Below, one piece after another: positions 1 through 4,745 of a stretch of DNA of 5,976 bases (positions are counted from its first letter, which is position 1; every line of letters starts with the position of its first letter). Location: NCBI GenBank assembly GCA_002469605.1, contig DKMV01000184.1, positions 6,167-12,142 of the forward strand, read 5' to 3'. The translations under genes were made by a program, and so were the position numbers. The notes under the pieces are model-generated. The model was given only the letters and a program-made list of their open reading frames with translations. It did no database searches and had not been told where the DNA came from. Source of the DNA: Leclercia sp. UBA7405 (GTDB lineage Bacteria; Pseudomonadota; Gammaproteobacteria; Enterobacterales; Enterobacteriaceae).

Positions 1-618
1 ACCTTCAAGTATGTGATCCCGAAAGTGATCCTGACCATTATCTCCTCCACCATCGTGGCCTACGGCTTCGCCCGCTTCGAGATCCCGTGGAAGAAGTTCT
101 GGTTCGCCACGCTTATCGCCACCATGCTGCTGCCGAGCACCGTTCTGCTGATCCCGCAGTACCTGATGTTCCGTGAAATGGGCATGCTGAACAGCTATAT
201 GCCGCTGTACCTGCCGCTGGCCTTCGCCACTCAGGGATTCTTCGTCTTTATGCTGATTCAGTTCCTGCGCGGCGTGCCGCGTGACATGGAAGAGGCGGCG
301 CAGATCGACGGCTGTAACTCCTTCCAGGTGCTGTGGTACGTGGTGGTGCCGATCCTGAAACCGGCCATCATCTCCGTCGCGCTGTTCCAGTTCATGTGGT
401 CGATGAACGACTTTATCGGGCCGCTGATCTATGTCTACAGCGTGGATAAATACCCGATTGCACTGGCGCTAAAAATGTCCATCGACGTTACCGAAGGTGC
501 GCCGTGGAACGAAATTCTGGCAATGGCGAGCATCTCCATTCTGCCATCCATCATTGTCTTCTTCCTGGCACAGCGCTACTTCGTACAGGGCGTAACCAGC
601 AGCGGAATTAAAGGTTAA
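1..618 (+). CDS. togN: TogN-like carbohydrate ABC transporter permease, 5'-truncated by window edge
   Basis: Inner-membrane permease subunit of an oligogalacturonide ABC importer; with TogM it would form the translocation channel. The reading frame is open from base 1 and gives 205 residues, so the true start lies outside the window; MalG-type permeases are usually about 280-300 residues, so roughly 80-95 N-terminal residues are missing. The GTG at 13 is merely an internal valine. Visible hydrophobic segments lie near fragment residues 7-25, 33-57, 66-88, 113-131 and 172-193. The cytoplasmic EAA loop that docks on the ATPase is clear: E98-A99-A100, D103-G104 and P117 (nt 292-351). togA starts 12 nt after the stop, so they are co-transcribed. 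The family (MalG-type) is certain; the Tog assignment rests on the neighbouring ogl and the TogA/TogB resemblance. Confidence 0.85.
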   Translation, partial: TFKYVIPKVILTIISSTIVAYGFARFEIPWKKFWFATLIATMLLPSTVLLIPQYLMFREMGMLNSYMPLYLPLAFATQGFFVFMLIQFLRGVPRDMEEAAQIDGCNSFQVLWYVVVPILKPAIISVALFQFMWSMNDFIGPLIYVYSVDKYPIALALKMSIDVTEGAPWNEILAMASISILPSIIVFFLAQRYFVQGVTSSGIKG

Positions 619-630
619 GAGGGAAATATC

Positions 631-1758
631 ATGGCTGAAGTTATTTTCAACAAACTGGAAAAGGTTTACTCCAACGGCTTCAAAGCGGTACATGCTATCG
701 ACCTTTCTATTGCTGAAGGTGAGTTTATGGTGATCGTCGGCCCGTCCGGCTGCGCCAAATCCACCACCCTGCGCATGCTGGCGGGCCTGGAGACCATCAG
801 CGGCGGCGAAGTGCGTATTGGCAGCAAGATTGTGAACAACCTCGCGCCGAAAGAGCGCGGGATCGCAATGGTGTTCCAGAACTACGCGCTTTATCCGCAC
901 ATGACCGTGCGGGAAAACCTCGCCTTTGGCCTGAAGCTGAGCAAGCTGCCCAAAGAGCAAATTGACGCCCAGGTAAACGAAGCGGCGAAAATCCTCGAGC
1001 TGGAAGAGCTGCTGGACCGCCTGCCGCGCCAGCTCTCCGGCGGTCAGGCCCAGCGCGTGGCCGTAGGCCGCGCGATTGTGAAAAAGCCGGACGTGTTCCT
1101 GTTCGATGAACCGCTCTCCAACCTGGACGCCAAGCTGCGCGCCTCCATGCGTATCCGTATTTCGGATCTGCACAAGCAGCTGAAGGCCTCCGGCAAGCCG
1201 GCCACCACCGTTTACGTGACCCACGATCAGACCGAAGCCATGACCATGGGCGACCGTATCTGCGTGATGAAGCTCGGCCACATCATGCAGGTGGATACCC
1301 CGGACAACCTTTACCACAAGCCGAAGAACATGTTTGTGGCGGGCTTTATCGGGGCCCCGGAGATGAACATTCGCGCCAGCCAGCTGGTGGAGCAGGATGG
1401 CGGTCTCGCCATCTCCATCGGCAACGAAACCATGCCGTTAAGCGATGCGCTGGCGCAGAAAGTAGAAAGCCATAAAGGCCAGCAGGTGTTCTACGGTATT
1501 CGCCCGGAGTTTGTCTCCGTCGCTGACAATCCATTTGCCACCGGCGGCTGCACCGGGGAGATGGTGCGCGTCGAGAACATGGGGCACGAGTTCTTTGTAT
1601 ACCTGAAAGTCGCCGACTATGAGCTGACGGCCCGAATTCCTTCCGACGAAGCTAAGCCAATGATTGAAAGGGGCCTTCATCGCAAGGTGTACTTCAAGTT
1701 CGACATGAATAAGTGTCATATCTTTGACGCGAAAACTGAACAGAACATCTCTCTCTGA
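631..1758 (+). CDS. togA: TogA-like ATP-binding protein of the oligogalacturonide ABC transporter
   Basis: Cytoplasmic ATPase of the MalK/UgpC/MsmX class, 375 residues, the usual length. It would power import through TogMN as a dimer. Visible in order: Walker A G37-P-S-G-C-A-K43-S44-T45, Q-loop Q83, signature LSGGQ 135-139, Walker B with D159-E160, D-loop S163-N-L-D166, and switch histidine H198. Residues from about 235 to 375 form the regulatory OB/TOBE-type domain found in CUT1 ATPases. Oddity: the normally invariant Walker A glycine before the lysine is alanine (A42, codon GCC at 754-756), and the residue after LSGGQ is alanine instead of the common arginine. The ATG is preceded by GAGGG (619-623) with a 7-nt spacer, starting right after the togN stop. 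No internal stop or frameshift is seen. ATPase identity is certain; substrate assignment comes from context. Confidence 0.9.
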   Translation: MAEVIFNKLEKVYSNGFKAVHAIDLSIAEGEFMVIVGPSGCAKSTTLRMLAGLETISGGEVRIGSKIVNNLAPKERGIAMVFQNYALYPHMTVRENLAFGLKLSKLPKEQIDAQVNEAAKILELEELLDRLPRQLSGGQAQRVAVGRAIVKKPDVFLFDEPLSNLDAKLRASMRIRISDLHKQLKASGKPATTVYVTHDQTEAMTMGDRICVMKLGHIMQVDTPDNLYHKPKNMFVAGFIGAPEMNIRASQLVEQDGGLAISIGNETMPLSDALAQKVESHKGQQVFYGIRPEFVSVADNPFATGGCTGEMVRVENMGHEFFVYLKVADYELTARIPSDEAKPMIERGLHRKVYFKFDMNKCHIFDAKTEQNISL

Positions 1759-1772
1759 CTGGAGTTATAAAA

Positions 1773-3059
1773 ATGAAAAAAGTGCTTTTAAGCGCAGCAA
1801 TCTCCGCAACCCTGGGTCTGACCGCTTTGCCATCGATGGCGCAGAATGTTGATTTACGTATGTCCTGGTGGGGCGGCAACGGCCGTCACCAGGTCACCCT
1901 GAAAGCGCTGGAAGAGTTCCATAAGCAGAACCCGGATATTAACGTGAAGGCGGAATATACCGGCTGGGATGGTCACCTCTCCCGTCTGACCACCCAGATC
2001 GCCGGCGGCACCGAGCCGGACGTGATGCAGACCAACTGGAACTGGCTGCCGATCTTCTCCAAAACCGGCGACGGCTTCTACGATCTGAATAAAATGAAAG
2101 ATGTGATCGACCTGAGCCAGTTCGATCCGAAAGAGCTGCAAACCACCACCATCAACGGCAAGCTGAACGGTATTCCAATCTCCGTTACCGCCCGCGTCTT
2201 CTACTTTAACGACGAGACCTGGAAAAAAGCCGGCGTTGAGTATCCGAAAACCTGGGACGAGTTGATGGCTGCCGGTAAAGCCTTCGAAAGCAAGCTGGGT
2301 AAACAGTACTACCCGGTGGTGCTGGAGCATCAGGACACCCTGGCGCTGCTGAACTCTTATATGATCCAGAAGTACAACATCCCGGCGGTTGACGAGAAGA
2401 CGAAGAAGTTCTCCTACAGCAAAGAGCAGTGGGTGGAATTCTTCCAGACTTATAAAAAGCTGATCGATAGCCACGTGATGCCGGACACCAAATACTATGC
2501 CTCATTTGGTAAGAGCAACATGTATGAGATGAAGCCGTGGATCCAGGGCGAATGGGGCGGCACCTACATGTGGAACTCCACCATCACCAAATACTCCGAT
2601 AACCTGAAGCCGCCGGCCAAACTGGAGCTGGGCAGCTACCCGATGCTGCCGGGGGCAACCGACGCGGGCCTGTTCTTTAAACCAGCGCAGATGCTCTCTA
2701 TCGGTAAATCCACTAAAAACCCGGAAGCGGCCGCGAAGCTGATTAACTTCCTGCTGAACAGCAAAGAGGGTGTACACACCCTGGGCCTGGAGCGCGGCGT
2801 GCCGCTGAGCAAAGTGGCGGTGCAGTACCTGACCGAAGACGGCACCATCAAAGAGGACGATCCGTCGGTGGCGGGCCTGCGTCTGGCGCAGTCTCTGCCA
2901 GCGAAGCTCTCCGTATCGCCATACTTTGACGATCCGCAGATCGTGGCCCAGTTCGGTACCTCGCTGCAGTATCTCGACTACGGGCAGAAAACCGTGGAAG
3001 AGACCGCTGCCGACTTCCAGCGCCAGGCTGAACGTATCCTGAAACGCGCCATGCGCTAA
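1773..3059 (+). CDS. togB: TogB-like periplasmic oligogalacturonide-binding protein
   Basis: Extracellular solute-binding protein family 1 (MalE-like), 428 residues, which captures the ligand in the periplasm and delivers it to TogMN. A Sec signal peptide is clear: M1-K2-K3, a hydrophobic core at about 4-19, and a P-S-M-A type I signal peptidase site, cleaving after A23 to give mature Q24. There is no lipobox cysteine, so the protein should be soluble in the periplasm. The mature protein opens with a beta-strand and a W-W-G-G-N segment, followed by the family-typical stretch around residues 72-95 (IAGGTEPDVM). The start is supported by GGAG at 1761-1764, 8 nt before the ATG, 14 nt after togA. 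A strong intrinsic terminator follows the stop. Specificity for oligogalacturonides is inferred from ogl next door and resemblance to Dickeya TogB; binding residues were not assigned. Confidence 0.88.
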   Translation: MKKVLLSAAISATLGLTALPSMAQNVDLRMSWWGGNGRHQVTLKALEEFHKQNPDINVKAEYTGWDGHLSRLTTQIAGGTEPDVMQTNWNWLPIFSKTGDGFYDLNKMKDVIDLSQFDPKELQTTTINGKLNGIPISVTARVFYFNDETWKKAGVEYPKTWDELMAAGKAFESKLGKQYYPVVLEHQDTLALLNSYMIQKYNIPAVDEKTKKFSYSKEQWVEFFQTYKKLIDSHVMPDTKYYASFGKSNMYEMKPWIQGEWGGTYMWNSTITKYSDNLKPPAKLELGSYPMLPGATDAGLFFKPAQMLSIGKSTKNPEAAAKLINFLLNSKEGVHTLGLERGVPLSKVAVQYLTEDGTIKEDDPSVAGLRLAQSLPAKLSVSPYFDDPQIVAQFGTSLQYLDYGQKTVEETAADFQRQAERILKRAMR

Positions 3060-3075
3060 TCGCAGTTTATTGTGC

Positions 3076-3109
3076 ATACCCCATCGCTCCGGCGGTGGGG
3101 TATTTTTTT
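3076..3109 (+). terminator. Rho-independent terminator between togB and ogl
   Basis: Twelve-pair stem: ATACCCCA (3076-3083) pairs with TGGGGTAT (3096-3103), extended inward by a T·G wobble and CGC/GCG pairs. The loop is TCCG closed by C-G, i.e. the very stable C(UNCG)G tetraloop class. Seven consecutive T (3103-3109) follow. This has every element of a strong intrinsic terminator. It lies 16 nt after the togB stop, inside a 64-nt gap, and so caps the transporter transcript. ogl transcription would then depend on read-through or on a promoter inside togB. Confidence 0.9.
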
Positions 3110-3110
3110 A

Positions 3111-3116
3111 GGGAGG
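3111..3116 (+). promoter_or_regulatory. Shine-Dalgarno of ogl, deciding its GTG start
   Basis: GGGAGG at 3111-3116 lies 7 nt before the GTG at 3124 and is close to the ideal anti-16S match. It fixes the GTG as start in preference to the next in-frame ATG at codon 25, which would delete the conserved N-terminal strand. The site begins two bases after the terminator T-tract ends. Confidence 0.8.
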
Positions 3117-3123
3117 AAGAGCA

Positions 3124-4251
3124 GTGAAAGGCAAAATCATTCCGTTGAATTTTCACACCCGCAGGGACAGCGAAACCGGACACGATGTGATACGGATGAC
3201 GCCCCCGCACATTATTTGTCACCGCAACTACTTCTATCAAAAATGCTTTACCACCGACGGCAGCAGGCTGCTTTTTGGCGGCGCCTTTGAAGGCCACTGG
3301 AACTACTATCTGCTGGATATTGCCCGCCAGCAGGCTACCCAGCTGACCGACGGCGCCGGGGATAACACCTTTGGCGGCTTTCTCTCCGCCGACGACAGCG
3401 CCCTGTGGTACGTGAAAAATAACCGCCAGCTGCGCCGCGTGGATCTGGAAAGCCTGGAGGAGCACGTGGTGTACGAAGTCGACCGCGACTGGGTAGCCTA
3501 CGGCACCTGGGTGGCGAACTCAGACTGCACCCGGCTGGTGGGCATCGAGATTAACGCCCGCGACTGGCAGCCCCTGACCGACTGGAGTAAGTTCCGCGAG
3601 TTTTACTTCACCAACCCGGAATGCCGCTTAATCACTATCGATTTACGCACCGGCGAGCGGGAGACCATCCTGCAGGAGAAGCGCTGGCTGGGGCATCCCA
3701 TCTATCGCCCCTTCGATGACAACACGGTGGCCTTTTGCCATGAGGGGCCGCGCGACGCCATCGATGCGCGCATGTGGCTTATCAATCCGGACGGCAGCAA
3801 TCTGCGCAAGGTTCGCCAGCACGCCGCGGGCGAGAGCTTTACCCACGAGTTCTGGGTGCCGGACGGCTCTGCGCTCTATTACGTTCAGCACAAAGAGAAC
3901 TCCCCCCAGCGCTATCTGTGCAGCGCCGATCCCACGACCCTGGCTAACCGCGAGCTGATGGCGATCCCGCCCTGCTCTCACCTGATGAGCAACCACGACG
4001 GCTCGCTGATCGTGGGCGACGGCGCGCCGCATAATACCGGCGATATCAGCCTCAACGATCCTTTTATCTGGGTGTTTGATATCAGGCAGGGGACGCAGAA
4101 AGCGATTTGCCAGCACAATACCAGCTGGAAGGTGCTGGATGGCGATCGTCAGGTGACGCATCCGCACCCGTCGTTTTCACCGGATAATAAGTGGGTGTTG
4201 TATACGTCGGATGCGGAGGGGATGCCGGCGCTGTATCTCTGTGCGGTCTGA
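3124..4251 (+). CDS. ogl: Oligogalacturonate lyase (PL22 family, EC 4.2.2.6)
   Basis: Cytoplasmic lyase that cleaves unsaturated digalacturonate (and short oligogalacturonides) to 5-keto-4-deoxyuronate, which feeds KduI and KduD. The protein has 375 residues with the beta-propeller repeats of the family (for example G79-D-N-T-F-G-G and the D-G-S turns). The metal and catalytic residues described for the Yersinia enterocolitica enzyme (H242 base; H287, Q350, H353, H355 binding Mn2+) have clear counterparts: H241 in THEFW, H286 in CSHLMSN, and Q343, H346, H348 in DRQVTHPHP. The spacing from H286 to Q343 is about six residues shorter, suggesting a trimmed loop after VGDG (about residue 300). The C-terminus, ending in A-L-Y-L-C-A-V, is also a little shorter than the roughly 388-residue enzymes I recall. 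GTG start with a strong Shine-Dalgarno. Probably active. The residue numbers for the reference enzyme are from memory. Confidence 0.93.
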   Translation: MKGKIIPLNFHTRRDSETGHDVIRMTPPHIICHRNYFYQKCFTTDGSRLLFGGAFEGHWNYYLLDIARQQATQLTDGAGDNTFGGFLSADDSALWYVKNNRQLRRVDLESLEEHVVYEVDRDWVAYGTWVANSDCTRLVGIEINARDWQPLTDWSKFREFYFTNPECRLITIDLRTGERETILQEKRWLGHPIYRPFDDNTVAFCHEGPRDAIDARMWLINPDGSNLRKVRQHAAGESFTHEFWVPDGSALYYVQHKENSPQRYLCSADPTTLANRELMAIPPCSHLMSNHDGSLIVGDGAPHNTGDISLNDPFIWVFDIRQGTQKAICQHNTSWKVLDGDRQVTHPHPSFSPDNKWVLYTSDAEGMPALYLCAV

Positions 4252-4252
4252 T

Positions 4253-4269
4253 GCCCTTACCCAAAGGGC
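4253..4269 (+). other. Short hairpin just after ogl stop, no T-tract
   Basis: GCCCTT (4253-4258) and AAGGGC (4264-4269) form a six-pair stem with an ACCCA loop, beginning one base after the ogl stop codon. What follows (CGAGGGATCC) is not T-rich, so it is not a classical terminator; it may protect the 3' end of the mRNA or be chance. Confidence 0.4.
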
Positions 4270-4306
4270 CGAGGGATCCCCACAAAAAATAGTGGCACGA
4301 TCGGCC

Positions 4307-4344
4307 CCCTCTCCCTTGAGGGAGAGGGCTGGGGTGAGGGGGAA
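4307..4344 (+). repeat. REP-like palindromic element, copy 1
   Basis: CCCTCTCCC (4307-4315), loop TTGA, GGGAGAGGG (4320-4328), a 3-nt spacer CTG, then the tail GGGTGAGGG (4332-4340) followed by GGAA. The same arrangement recurs in the same orientation at 4706-4743. Elements of this wording (hairpin CCCTCTCCC/GGGAGAGGG with GGGTGAGGG tail) are familiar to me as dispersed intergenic repeats in enterobacterial and other proteobacterial genomes, but I cannot name a database family. The copy lies 55 nt beyond the ogl stop. Confidence 0.7.
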
Positions 4345-4375
4345 CATGCGGCTCGGGCGGTGGTTCCGTTCACCT

Positions 4376-4417
4376 CACGTTCACAGCTCCTCTGTCACAC
4401 CTTTACCGGTGAACGTG
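4376..4417. repeat. Inverted repeat A
   Basis: CACGTTCAC (4376-4384) and GTGAACGTG (4409-4417) are perfect 9-bp inverted repeats separated by 24 nt. A second partial copy of the left arm, CGTTCACC at 4367-4374, can pair alternatively with GGTGAACG at 4408-4415. Confidence 0.6.
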
Positions 4418-4447
4418 CCAGGGTGGCTCAATCGCCACCACCCTGGC
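4417..4447. repeat. Inverted repeat B
   Basis: GCCAGGGTGG (4417-4426) and CCACCCTGGC (4438-4447) are perfect 10-bp inverted repeats with an 11-nt loop. It abuts repeat A, sharing base 4417, so the two stems could stack. Confidence 0.65.
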
Positions 4448-4484
4448 GACCCGGGCTCCCGGCAAGAAAATCGCCGCTACGCGG

Positions 4485-4509
4485 TCCCTTCGGCTTATTC
4501 CCTTCGGCT
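4485..4509. repeat. Direct repeat of 11 bp
   Basis: TCCCTTCGGCT occurs at 4485-4495 and again at 4499-4509, a period of 14 nt. It lies in the left part of the closed structure, before the two CATCCATG hairpins. Confidence 0.6.
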
Positions 4510-4517
4510 ATCGGGTC

Positions 4518-4550
4518 GGGCGTGATCCTACATCCATGTAGGTCACGCCC
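4518..4550. repeat. Long hairpin with CATCCATG centre (first)
   Basis: GGGCGTGA (4518-4525), one bulged T, CCTACAT (4527-4533), centre CC, ATGTAGG (4536-4542), TCACGCCC (4543-4550). All 15 positions of the arms are complementary apart from the single bulge. Its middle eight bases, CATCCATG (4531-4538), recur exactly in the next hairpin. Confidence 0.75.
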
Positions 4551-4554
4551 TCTC

Positions 4555-4570
4555 GGCGCATCCATGCGCC
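4555..4570. repeat. Hairpin with CATCCATG centre (second)
   Basis: GGCGCAT (4555-4561), centre CC, ATGCGCC (4564-4570): perfect 7-bp arms. The eight central bases are identical to those of the preceding hairpin 28 nt upstream, while the outer arm bases differ and remain complementary. Confidence 0.7.
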
Positions 4571-4705
4571 TCGCCCCGGCCTGCGGTCAACGCCTCAGCG
4601 ATTTTCAGCCGGACTGGTGCCGCTATGACATTATCGGTTTCAGAAGTTATAGGATGGCTGTAGCTGGCAGGATTGTGGCGCGTATTCAAGACCGCACCGA
4701 CTATA

Positions 4706-4743
4706 CCCTCTCCCCTTTTGGGAGAGGGTTAGGGTGAGGGGAA
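4706..4743 (+). repeat. REP-like palindromic element, copy 2
   Basis: CCCTCTCCC (4706-4714), loop CTTTT, GGGAGAGGG (4720-4728), spacer TTA, tail GGGTGAGGG (4732-4740), then GAA. The stem extends to ten pairs with A4705/T4729. Same orientation as copy 1, tails exactly 400 nt apart. It ends directly at the araE stop, so it lies in the araE 3' untranslated region, antisense to the repeat's own orientation. No T-tract follows on the araE strand. Confidence 0.7.
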
Positions 4744-4745
4744 AA

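Larger units (their letters stand above)
4459..4612. repeat. Long-range inverted repeat closing a multibranched structure
   Basis: CCGGC-aa-GAAAATCGC (4459-4474) pairs with GCGATTTTC-a-GCCGG (4598-4612): 14 base pairs interrupted only by a small AA/A internal loop. The enclosed 123 nt contain the two hairpins at 4518-4550 and 4555-4570 and a small CCGC/GCGG hairpin at 4474-4484 (which shares one base with the outer stem). The arrangement looks like a folded, multi-armed element rather than random sequence, but no folding energy was calculated. Confidence 0.5.
4252..4745. other. Gene-free convergent intergenic region rich in repeats and hairpins
   Basis: This stretch of 494 nt separates the 3' ends of ogl (+) and araE (-). 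I find no credible coding sequence: the two open frames over it (4211-4525 and 4360-4737, +) lack ribosome binding sites, overlap each other out of frame, and read through palindromes. It contains two direct copies of a REP-like hairpin element about 400 nt apart, and between them at least five inverted repeats. About 90 nt (4613-4704) show no clear structure. No T-rich intrinsic terminator for either gene was found, so the hairpins may serve as 3' ends. Confidence 0.75.

Noticed and set aside
469..1317. Long open frame of 282 codons on the - strand across the togN end and togA
   Set aside because: It mirrors togA, whose motifs are complete on the + strand; such antisense frames arise from GC-rich third codon positions. 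No ribosome binding site or recognisable domain.
1854..3077. Antisense open frames opposite togB (1854-2474 and 2502-3077, -)
   Set aside because: Shadows of the complete togB gene; low-complexity composition, no family features, and the second starts inside the terminator region.
3060..3123. KdgR or CRP operator between togB and ogl
   Set aside because: The gap is filled by the terminator and the Shine-Dalgarno; no AATGAAA-type KdgR half-sites or TGTGA-N6-TCACA pair can be found.
4602..4629. Possible sigma-70 promoter (TTTTCA, 16 nt, TATGAC) that might drive a small RNA
   Set aside because: Only four of six bases match at each box, the -35 lies within the long-range stem, and nothing downstream looks like a transcript with a terminator.
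4705..4729. Copy 2 hairpin as a classical intrinsic terminator for araE
   Set aside because: On the araE strand the stem is followed by ATAGTCGG, with no T-tract, so it fails the usual criterion; kept as a repeat that might still influence the 3' end.
4211..4737. Two overlapping + strand open frames (104 and 125 codons) in the ogl-araE gap
   Set aside because: One begins inside ogl, both read through palindromes, both are rich in Arg/Pro/Ser, and neither has a Shine-Dalgarno. Best explained as translation of repeat DNA.
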